16,586 nt of DNA from Rodentolepis nana (Eukaryota; Platyhelminthes; Cestoda; Cyclophyllidea; Hymenolepididae), in assembly GCA_900617975.1 (NCBI GenBank), contig UZAE01000939.1, positions 1 to 16,586 of the forward strand, read 5' to 3'. Of this stretch, positions 1-8,800 are shown piece by piece. Under the pieces are notes generated by a model. That model made no database searches. It was given only the letters and a program-made list of their open reading frames with translations, and was not told where the DNA came from. The position numbers were made by a program, and so were the translations under genes. Each line of letters starts with the position of its first letter. The first letter of the stretch is position 1.

Positions 1-122
1 TGCTACACGTCTGTTTCCTTTCATAGCTGGGCTATAGCTTAGCTGGTTCTGGGAGTTTAGCTAGATGTAGGAGAATCTGCCATAGAGATTTCTGAGTCGG
101 TCAGGCTTTACTAGTGTAGCAA
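1..122 (+). repeat. Left copy of ~122-bp direct repeat
   Basis: It begins at window base 1 with TGCTACACGTCTGTTTCC and ends near GTGTAGCAA. It aligns over its whole length with 901-1021. Its end coincides with a small perfect inverted repeat (115-131) that is absent from the right copy. Confidence 0.75.
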
Positions 123-900
123 TCCGCTACAGGCGTATTTTTATTTTGTAACTCAGAGTTGTGGTGTGTACAACACCGTCATGCTGAATAAAGAAATGCC
201 ATCCGCATCTAGAGAGACTCGAAGGTGCGGCCATGTTACTTGTCACGTAGTGGAGTAAGTAAAGGAGACAACCGCCGATCAATAATCCCTGCTTAGCATA
301 ATAATAATCACATTGTATCGTAATTACTAAGCTCTCTGCCAGTAAAGCACAGCCCAACTAAACGTGCTCCACGCAACGTGTCCGTTTCCTCCCTATCGTT
401 AAGATGGGGGTAGCTAATCCTGGAAGCCATTGCAAACTAGGTGATCTTTACATAGTGAATACTTAGCATAATTCATGGCTCAATGGCGCAGCAACCTCCG
501 GTAGAATGTTCGATAAAATTACTCCAATATGCCTTTTCACTAAAATCGATCGCATTTGAAAATAAAGGCTGAATTCAAATGGCTGACTTCCGAACGTTCT
601 TGCAGCCGCCCATCAAGTTGCCAATGGAAAGCGGAAGTTGACAAATCGACCAATCGCCTTAGCAAATACGGTTCAATATGGTTTTAGAGTGAGTCAGGGA
701 GAAATTTGAACATGATGTAAGAAACAGAAGTGTGGGACACGTCATTGCATGCTTGCACGCCAGGATTGGGAGGTGCGACCGTACAAACAGTGACCAATCA
801 TTAACCTCCGTTTGTTTAACCTAATCCCCCATCCTGATCTGATTAAGCTCCCTGCGTGTACACTTTATCTGTAATATACCCACTGAATAAACGTGCTCCG
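123..900. other. Interior of repeat-bounded element, no gene seen
   Basis: No ORF with a convincing start and length was found on either strand. The longest minus-strand open stretch (127-357) lacks an ATG at its beginning and shows no recognisable motif. The region contains AATAAA motifs at 187-192 and 886-891 on the plus strand. Confidence 0.5.
361..388 (+). repeat. Partial third copy of the repeat border
   Basis: ACGTGCTCC(A/G)(C/T)GCAAC(A/G)(C/T)GT(C/T)(C/T)GTTTCC is shared between 361-388 and 891-918 and then diverges. This suggests a truncated internal copy, or a short border motif that was duplicated. Confidence 0.5.
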
Positions 901-1021
901 TGCAACACGTCTGTTTCCTTTTATAGCTGGGCTATGCTTAGTTGGTTCTGAGAGTCTAGCTAGTTGTAGGAGGATCTGGCATAGAGATTTCTGTGTTAGT
1001 CAGGCTTTACTAAGGTGGCAA
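901..1021 (+). repeat. Right copy of ~122-bp direct repeat
   Basis: It starts TGCAACACGTCTGTTTCC and ends AAGGTGGCAA, aligning with 1-122. It is preceded by ACGTGCTCCG, a motif also seen at 361, and by an AATAAA at 886-891. Confidence 0.75.
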
Positions 1022-1792
1022 AGTAAGCAAAGTAACGAATGGTGAAATATAATTCTTGACTGTCAGTAAATGAGGGATTACCGGAGAAAACTAATTCAAA
1101 ACCGTGAAAAAACCGACTTTACTGTGAGAATTTTAGAAGAGACAATGAAACTACTGTGCTCTGTAATGACTATTGGTTATTGATCGAGAGATCTCTTCAC
1201 CTGTGACCTCATTTTCTCCCTAGTGAGATTGACGTTCCAAAGTGTTCGAGCGCAAAAGCACTACATTACATTTTCCATATTAGCATCGTGTGAAACCCAC
1301 ACTAACAAATGGTAATTATAGTTAAAAATTCTAGAAATTTTAAGAATTAAGTATAGGAATCGACTTATAACGGATTAGAAACTAGAATACCCACAGACTA
1401 AGGGCGCTCGGGTGTAGAAGAAGTGATTATATTGTGGGGGATTGCTGTAAATTTGTGAGTTTCTTCAAATAAAACTGGAAAATCCCCAAAAGTACTAGAG
1501 ACCTTTCTCAGGTAGGAAGGAATTTCAAGATTGATAAGAGAGTCGGGTAAGCACTTTATAGACACCTTTTGAAGACAGTAGAGTTCAACTTTACTTGGTT
1601 AAACTCAACGTCATTCGTTATAACTTTGAAGTTCCTACCCTTTTCTGCCCTTGTACACAAAAAATATTTACCATATTTAAAAGAGAACAAAATAAGAAAC
1701 CGATAGCAAATTTTAATAAGATGCAGTGCAAATTTAAGGCAACACAGAGAGCCACGAATATCAAATTAAATGAACATCGATTGTGATACAAT
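1022..1792. other. 3' flank of gene A, no gene seen
   Basis: This is AT-rich sequence with only short overlapping ORFs on both strands (about 60 codons, 1595-1815) that look like chance. It lies downstream of the stop codon of the minus-strand gene A and should contain its 3' UTR. Confidence 0.5.
1712..1717 (-). promoter_or_regulatory. Candidate poly(A) signal ATTAAA for gene A
   Basis: The plus-strand TTTAAT reads ATTAAA on the minus strand, about 75 nt beyond the gene A stop codon (1793-1795). It is the common variant of AATAAA. No canonical AATAAA was seen on that strand close to the stop. Position and motif are the only support. Confidence 0.3.
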
Positions 1793-3834
1793 TTACTCTC
1801 CGTGAAGAAGCACACTTGATCGCCTCGCAGCCGCTATTGCGTCAGCTGAAATGAAATAACATCCCACATGAATATTTAACGAAGCAATAAGTACCCACAC
1901 TAAATTGAATTGAGCTTACCAATGAACTCTTGCGCAGTCCTTTCCGATCTCTGGTTTGACTGAGAAGCTCTGACCTGGAAAGTAATTTAATCATCACATG
2001 TTAACAAATCTTCTATCAAGATATGATTAGATTAAAATAACTCACGCTCACGGGAGGTTTAGTTGTAACTTGTCTGTCGATGCCAGCATCACCGTAATTG
2101 TTGATGTTTGACTAAATAAGTGAGCAATCATCATTTGTGCTCTAAAAGTTAACCTACAACAAAATCCAGTGAAGGTGAATTTTTCCGTTCTTCCTTGTTG
2201 GTTGGTGTTTGGTGTGAATTAGATCTAGAACCCCGTAACAACTGCAGTTTTTTTTGCATCTTTGAGCACAAATCGCTCAATTGCTAAACGTAATAAGGAA
2301 ACATTAGAGATTAATTTAACTTACATCAAGATTTGTCGTGGTATCAATATATTTTTCAAAATAACATGGACATTGGTAACCAATTTCTTGTGGTCCCATA
2401 AAGTTGTTTCCTATTAGCGTCGAGTCACTTGTATCCTGTTTTGATTCTCCATCCATCTTACGCAAATAATCAACAAATAAGGCCTTATTTGGCGGCTGTT
2501 GGTCTTTTTTCGTCTTGCAAATATTAAGACCAGATGCCTTATACTATAGAAGGAAAAGGGGATTAATTAGGCGTGAACCATTGAAGCTTACGGCTGCCGT
2601 CAAGGGGGTATCTGTTTTGACATTAAATTCCCCAGTCGATGTGCTCGACGATGGTGTGTGAGGCATCATATTATCTCTTAACTTCAGCTCTTCCGCATTT
2701 GCGTTTATTCTTAGCTTCTCCAACTAAAGAAAAGTGTACTCAAAATGCCAACTAAGCTATGGTGAAATTACCAGACGCGTAATAGGTGACTGTTCGTCGC
2801 GATCCTGACTACCATTGTCATTATCATCTCTTCCGGTTAGCAAAGTGGAGGAAAACAACGACTTTTGAGATGATGAATCAAATAATTGGTCATCCTCCTG
2901 TAAATACTCATCAAAGCGATCGCTTTTAGTTGAAGTTTCTTGTGAATCCCCTAGGGTTTGAAAGATCTCCTCGGGGTGTGGAGGCATCTGCAAATTTTCA
3001 TAAGTTGGTAAAAGCGTGTACTTACTAGATGTGTGAATGGCATTTTGAATGGTTTTACATCAGAAGCCATATACTCCAGCTGAAATAAGTTAGATAAGTT
3101 TTGCCGTCAATTAACAAAATCATCTCTTACTCTTTTAAGCCACGTGGGCATAGGTGATTCACAGCTTTCCTTTTCAATCTTATTAACCTGTTGGACACGA
3201 TTAACCTCGGAATTCCCGATATTGCCATTTGATTTTGGTTGACCGATCAGTTTATCCCGAAGAATATGCATTGTGCATACATAGAGAGCCGGATCTTTCG
3301 AAAGCAAAGATATTAACTACACGAAAACCTTCAAAAGTATGCTAAATACACTCACATTATTAGCAAAACGCATTGTATGCAAGCTCTTTCCAATTTTTTC
3401 AGATGAAGAAGTAGATGAATTATATGAATTAAAGCGTTTTACAGATTCATCTGTTGAAATAGGGGTAGAATTTAGCTTTAAGACAGTATGTCTTGGATCT
3501 CTAATGTACTGAATGGCCTCGTTCCACCTCCTAATTGCTTCCTCGTCGCGTTCTGGATAATCAACAAGCTTACAGGGATGTGCCGGATCAAAAATGAAGG
3601 CAACTTCGCATTTCGTATCGCACATTTTCTTTACAACATCGTAAATGAGTTGCATGTTGTGACGTCGTTTTAACAGATTCTCCCTGTCTACATTACTATC
3701 GGTTTCCTAAAATAAGCAGATGAAATATTTTATTAGTTAGGATTTGAAAAATTTACATATGAATTAGTGGAAGTTGATGAAAGCCTATCATAGGCCATAA
3801 TATCTTCAAGTTTTGCCGTCATTCTGTCTGACAT
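1793..3834 (-). CDS. Gene A: unrecognised 11-exon protein, 509/511 aa, phase-0 introns
   Basis: Exons reconstructed on the minus strand in transcription order: 3757-3834, 3356-3706, 3131-3316, 3026-3079, 2772-2987, 2592-2723, 2325-2543, 2158-2283, 2052 (or 2046)-2111, 1920-1974, 1793-1845. Every intron is GT-AG, 38-77 nt long, and the frame stays open to a TAA. The first nine introns are phase 0; the last is phase 1. The start is the first ATG after an in-frame TAG (3853-3855). The predicted protein is soluble, with no signal peptide or membrane segment. Residues 27-143 are the most domain-like part: a helical stretch, then FDPAHPCKL and RDEEAIRRWNEAI. Residues 224-295 are rich in Asp, Ser and Gln; residues ~296-480 are polar and look disordered. 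The C-terminus is a short Ala/Arg-rich helix. I do not recognise the family and assign no function. The length, splice-site quality and continuous frame argue for a real gene. Confidence 0.8.
2046..2111 (-). other. Gene A exon 9 with tandem 5' splice sites
   Basis: On the minus strand the exon ends CCTCCC followed by GTGAGCGTGAGT. Two overlapping donors, GTGAGC and GTGAGT, lie 6 nt apart. Using the second adds exactly Val-Ser and keeps phase 0. The distal GTGAGT is closer to consensus. The exon encodes SNINNYGDAGIDRQ and a Thr/Lys/Pro tail. Confidence 0.6.
3356..3706 (-). CDS. Gene A exon 2 (largest exon; possible folded domain)
   Basis: This exon encodes 117 residues, 27-143 of gene A, bounded by TTTTAG|GAAACC and AATAAT|GTGAGT. 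It starts with a basic helix (NLLKRRHNMQLIYDVVKKMC), followed by a hydrophobic strand-like EVAFIF, a DPAHPC turn, and a charged helix (ERDEEAIRRWNEAIQYIRD). A Ser/Thr-rich linker follows. The pattern suggests a small alpha/beta or helical domain continuing into exon 3 (LYVCTMHILRDKL). No known domain could be named. The plus-strand ORF overlapping here is a shadow of this exon. Confidence 0.75.
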
Positions 3835-4974
3835 TTCGACTTCAATTTCAGGCTAGTTTCTAGCTGAATCCAGTAGCGTTTTTTCTAAAAATGAATAACT
3901 ATTTCCAAAATTTCTTGGGGGGATTAGTGATCACAAAATATTGAATTCATCCAAACTGAAGTGAACACTATTCAAAAGGTGAGAATCTAAGTTTCTGAAA
4001 TTTTATGAATTTTTAATCGTTTATAGCTTTGGGCAATTGCGTGCGTTCTTGTAAACCGAACACACAACGATTTGATCGATTCTTACTAAAATGAATAAGT
4101 TTATAATCTTATTGTACGCATTCCACAGATCACTTGCTTTCGAAAGTACCTACAGTGGGATAGTTGAATTAGACAAGGCCGTCAAATATTCCATTCTTTT
4201 GTAAAGTAGCAGGAACATTTATTTTTTTGTTTATCGAAAGCTCAGTTTATATAGCTATATATCTATTATTGGTGGGTGGGGCGGGGGGTAGGTTAGTTCA
4301 GTTGGGAAGATCACCATATAGTTCATATTGTGGTCAAAGTCTACTGGTTATTTGCAAACCTTATTCCAAGAGAATTTTTGCTTTTCGGCTGGAGCTTAAC
4401 CTTCAAAGCAGGTGTAGAAAGTCAGTATATTTGGGAAGGAGGGCATATGTTCCGCAATATCATGCTTCAATTTTAATTACAACCGAAAGACAATTCTGCG
4501 ACTTCTCTTCTGTCTCGTGTTTGTGTAGGCTTGGTAAACATTTTAATGAACTATATACCTTACATTCCTATAATAGATCTCCCTGAGGTATCCCTGCTGA
4601 CCTTTAAAGATTCGTAGTTTCCATTTATTAAATATATACTACTCGGCAATTGATTCGAATTCACCATAAGTGTTTCAGACTTGCCATCATGTAGAGGGGC
4701 GCCTTTAAAATTGCTTTGAAAATAGCTTTTTTTTTCTTAAACATTATTTTATTTTACTTGAAATTTGCAAGTAGAGTTGGCCAAATAATCATGCACTTTT
4801 AACCAATGGACCTATGACCTATGATTTGCATTTAGTGGATAAAAAAGAGGACTCACTGTGATATAGTCATTAGTTAAATGATTCATATTATGTTTTCAAA
4901 TGGAAAAAAATACGATTTTAAATAGTCATTTTGGAGCTTTATGTGAGATCAGAGCTACGTTCGATTATCGTTAA
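3835..4974. other. Divergent intergenic region, gene A side
   Basis: This AT-rich stretch lies upstream of gene A and should contain its promoter and 5' UTR. I found no clear TATA box or other motif. The open frame at 4227-4586 (plus) has no ATG at its beginning, no recognisable motif and no supported splice partner. A G-rich tract lies at 4271-4292. Confidence 0.5.
4271..4292 (+). repeat. G-rich tract, potential quadruplex
   Basis: The tract reads as G-runs GG-T-GGG-T-GGGG-C-GGGGGG-TA-GG on the plus strand. Four G-tracts of three can be formed if the six-G run is split. It lies between the divergent genes. Confidence 0.5.
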
Positions 4975-5232
4975 TTAGAGCTCTTTAATTGATAAATCAG
5001 TTGCCTGAATTTGTGGCTTATTTGCGGTGACGAGATTTCTCTCTGCATTGAAGGTCAAGGGGTAAGTGAGTACTCTTTTCTTGTCATTTGTGCAAATAAT
5101 AAGGTGAATGGATGTTAGGGTTTCCAGTGTTTCCTCCAAATCATTGATTGCTATTTTCTCCAAAATGTGTATTCCGATGATTAATTGATAGTTAAGCTTT
5201 AGTACAAAAAGAAACTTGATTAAAAATATCAC
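4975..5232 (-). pseudogene. Unassigned minus-strand open frame, possible orphan terminal exon or gene relic
   Basis: An 85-codon open frame ends in TAA at 4975-4977. Its 5' edge sits at a reasonable acceptor on the minus strand (CACCTCTTCTATAG|TGATAT), so it could be a terminal exon. The composition is protein-like: alternating hydrophobic and acidic residues, DLEETLETL, then KKRVLTYPLTFN. This loosely recalls the winged-helix region near the C-terminus of cullins, where a TL-SL helix is followed by a KR-VL strand. The resemblance is weak and from memory. No partner exon with a compatible donor and phase was found; an open frame at about 5345-5520 on the same strand is interrupted before it. 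It may be a decayed fragment, an exon of an unseen gene, or chance. Confidence 0.22.
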
Positions 5233-5879
5233 TATAGAAGAGGTGTTAATTTGATGTTATTCACATTTCACAAAGTCGAGTAAATGGAAAGTACCTTGAA
5301 TATCATTTTAAAATGCATATTGTAATGGAAATAGAAGTTCTACTCGGTCAGAGGTCACGCGGTTGATATTCATGGGTTAAAAGTTTTAGCAAATCAGACA
5401 ATTCCTCCGCATTTATTTGAAACAGCCTTAACGTAGGCTTAGGAATTGCACAGAGGAAGGTAATGGGCAAGAAACTGATAGAAAATGTGCATTTCCATTT
5501 GAGCAATCTAAATAAAAGTTTCTAGAATCATTTTTGGGGAGGGGGGGGGGATTGGACACATTCAGAATGGAATGATATAGGTGACTATTTAGTCAACGGG
5601 AACGGCTAGACCTCCCTTCATAAAATTGATGCTCAGGAACAACTCCATTCAAGATGATAAATTCTTCAGCAAATAACGAAGCTTTACTATTTTCTCATAA
5701 GTTACAGAAGTTTCAAGTTAATTTAAAATTTACTAAATATTTCCACGTTGATTTGTACTTTCGAATTTTGTAAAGTCCTTACATTGCAAATTTTAAATTT
5801 TTCCTGCCTTTAGCATAAGAAAGAAGCGATTTGCATTTTTTTAATTTTTCCCTAATCTCGAAGTTTTACAAGTGATATT
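5233..5879. other. Divergent intergenic region, gene B side
   Basis: This is AT-rich sequence upstream of gene B, expected to hold its promoter and 5' UTR. A short minus-strand open frame at about 5345-5520 contains FQINAEELSDLLKLL, which looks protein-like but lacks a start and is not linked to anything by a good splice site. A poly-G tract lies at 5536-5550. Confidence 0.5.
5536..5550 (+). repeat. Poly-G tract
   Basis: GGGG-A-followed by ten G on the plus strand, in otherwise AT-rich DNA about 330 bp upstream of the gene B start. Confidence 0.7.
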
Positions 5880-8800
5880 ATGGGTAACGATATTCCCGAA
5901 GAACCCGCCTTACCTTCTGAGGTGAACAGCGAGGAAGCTCATGAGTACGTACAAACTAACTATGGAGTGGCATATAGGGTATGTTACGCCCGCAAATAAG
6001 TAATATTGTTACTTGGCTATTACGCAGATACACCTATGCTCAAATAATCATCATTATGTTAATGGAGTAGATTGGGTGAGAGAGGGAGGGAGGGAGATGG
6101 GACATTTGTAATCAGAAAAGGTGAAAGCGAGATCATCATCTTGGCGATTTATGCTAGCCTATTACGGCTAGACGAAAAAAAGAGGTTTCACCAATCAGGT
6201 CAAAACTGACTCACTGAGTTGGGTGTCGTATCCGTACAGGTGCAATTTAGATTACATGAACGTAGATCTTGAGGCTTCTCTGATATCGAGCCGAATAATC
6301 AATCTGGAGCGGCTCAGGATATGAAGTTAAAAGGGATTTTACAACCAAGATAGTCGTGAAAGGGATGAGTTAGTAGATGCAGATGGTAATCGTAATATTT
6401 ATTTATTTCAAATGGGAGGCGTTTTGATAGCTATCATTAGCCATTTGGCTGACTTCGGGCTTCACAGAGGGAAGGTTAATGAAAGTAGCAGATAGTCGAG
6501 GGATGGGGGATATTAGAGTGATTCACAGATGTAAAAGAGGTAGACAGACACAAAGGTAGAGAAGAAGGTAAGAAGAGTACTGTGGAAGGGGTGGAATATG
6601 ATAAAGGTAAGATGAGTACTGTGAAAGTGGTCATGGTAGTTTGAAGGTAAGAAGAGTACTGTGGAAGGGGTGGAATATGGCATCCAGTGGGGTTATGGTG
6701 CTTTGAAGTCAGAAGTGAACTGCCGGTTAATAGACATTTTTTCTGTATGCATATACGTTGCCCAGGGTTCACCACGTGGAGGTAAGTCTATCGCACACCC
6801 CGCAATCTATATGCAAAAGAATGTATAATATTGATTTTTTTCAACTCCCACAACCACTGTCATAAAAACAATACCCACTTTTAACCAGTTTACCACGTCG
6901 GTGGAGGGCAATAAACACGAAGTTGCGAACAATACCTGTGAAGAGGATCAAATAGTGCAAGAAGAACCCATTGTAAGATTCGTTAATGATAATGTTAACA
7001 CTGCCGACTTCCTAGGAAAATTCAAGCACAAGCGAATGCCCTCAAGCCATAATTAATAGGATCAAATCACTAGTAGACCCGAAAGTAAGTGTGTGTGTGT
7101 GTGTTTCCTTTATGTGAAGAACTAAGCACATTACGCACTTATTAGGATATGCACGAGGTTAAGAGGTTGGCCCATAGGCGGCTCTACATCGTAGCTATGA
7201 ATAGATCTCTACAGAGGAGACATCAATCTCAAGTTGGTCGCATTGTAACCCTCCCTGATGGTACTGTTCAAACCTTCCACTCCATCCGAGTTTGCGCGGC
7301 TTGTGGGGTGGAGTATTTTATGGTAGTGCAAAGAAATCAAAGTGACTTAACCCCAAGGCAGACCGTTGAGAGAAAGACCATTTTCTTTAAGGAGCTGATA
7401 ATTGGAAGAATCAAGCAGTTCATAAATTCTTGCAACAGTATTAGCGTAAGTATTTTCGTAATTTTTGGTACCTTTACCACCTACATCCTAAAGTGCAGAA
7501 AAGTGCGTTACTCGGTATTATCAATGAAAGCATGAATTTCATTATGGGCTTAGGCGGAAAAATCGTAAGATAAAGGAATCAAAATAAATATTTATTTATA
7601 TAAAATGGCAGGATTTTGGTGGTTATTATTAGCCCCTGAGTTGACTTCGGGCTTCACAGAGGGGAGAAATATCAGTGACAAAAAGGCGAGATGGGGGCTG
7701 GGGTTGTTGGGGAACAGAAGAGTGATTCACGAATGTAAAACAGGCAGACATAGAGGTAGAGGAGAAGGTAAGATGAGCAATGTGAAAGTGGTGAAATAAG
7801 AAGGATAGTCGGGTCATGGCAGCTTGAAGACAGAAGTTAACTGCAGGTTTATAGACCATTTTTATGCCGTAAGAGTATATTTTGCCCAGAATGATTCACA
7901 CGGAGGTAAGTCTACCTCATACCCCGTGCCTAAATAATGCCAATTTCCAGAAAGGCTATTGAAAACGTGAACACTGTCGCATTAAACGTCAACAGTTGAA
8001 TATGTGAAATTGAGGTAAGAAAACATTATATCACTTATGAAAAGCGTCTTGGTGATTTCGTCAATAAATCGTACTTTTTCATTGATGATTGTTAAGCTGA
8101 GAATATGGTTCCAAAAGAACCTCTATTTTGTTAGTATGCCATTAGATAAAAGATACATGTTTTACCTTATATTAGGCTTTGAAGCATACACGAGAGGTGA
8201 TTATGGCAAAGATTAATGAATTCAACGAAAGTTGCGAGAGATTGGCTACGCGCGCACAATTGCAGAGTTCGAATAATAGCTTTTTGAATAAGAGCCGACA
8301 CTCATTGGTAAGACTTTTGGGAAACCTCGTACCGCTATTTCGCAATACCTCAAAGTTGAAATTTTTTGTTGACATATGAGGTAGATTATTATCTAAATTA
8401 GTGGCAATTATTCGACGACCAATGTGATTTAGACATTAATCCATAACGCCCGAATCGTTATTATTTTTTTGTGATAAATGCACCAAACCGCACTCACGAG
8501 TGTGTCTCACAGCAGCAGAATGATGCCGCCGACGTGATAAGCTTTGGTGGTGCATCAGGGGGGGAGGGCTATAGTCACGAATTGAACATGTTTCAAACGG
8601 CAATTTTGCCTTCCGTTACAAGCCTAGTACCAGTTGAGCGTTTTTTTGAGGGAGAAACATACGGTCCTGCAGGGCGTTAAAAAGTTGAATAACTTAAATA
8701 GGTTTGAAAACCATCAGAAGTGTTTAACAAGTCCTCAGTCTTTAATTTTACATTCTACTTGTATTCCTTCAGGAAGTACCTCAGAAACTCCTAGAGTATT

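Larger units (their letters stand above)
1..1021. mobile_element. Direct-repeat-bounded element (TRIM-like, left-truncated by window)
   Basis: A segment of about 122 bp at 1-122 recurs in the same orientation at 901-1021, with roughly 15 differences and one 1-bp indel by eye. The ~0.78 kb between the two copies carries no convincing coding region. The size and direct terminal repeats resemble terminal-repeat retrotransposons in miniature (TRIMs), a class known in taeniid tapeworms. That assignment is inference: I could not identify a clear primer-binding site or polypurine tract, and the left copy starts at the window edge, so its true 5' end is unknown. An AATAAA lies just before the right repeat (886-891). 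A third, partial match to the right-copy region lies at 361-388. Alternatives are a tandem or segmental duplication. Confidence 0.45.

Noticed and set aside
4227..4586. Long plus-strand open frame (119 codons)
   Set aside because: It begins at TTG, crosses a G-rich low-complexity tract, has no recognisable motif and no splice or promoter support.
5880..5900. N-myristoylation of gene B (starts MGNDIPEE)
   Set aside because: Proline at position 6 and the acidic context fit the N-myristoyltransferase consensus poorly.
6154..6171. CTAGCC/GGCTAG hairpin in intron 1
   Set aside because: A 6-bp stem is common by chance, with no associated feature.
6476..6775. Minus-strand 99-codon ORF
   Set aside because: It lies wholly inside dispersed repeat copy 1. 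Similar partial frames in the other copies follow from shared DNA sequence rather than a conserved gene.
7236..7281. Possible short intron within gene B exon 4 (GTAACC...CCGAG)
   Set aside because: Removing it shifts the frame into an early stop; the unspliced frame is open and protein-like.
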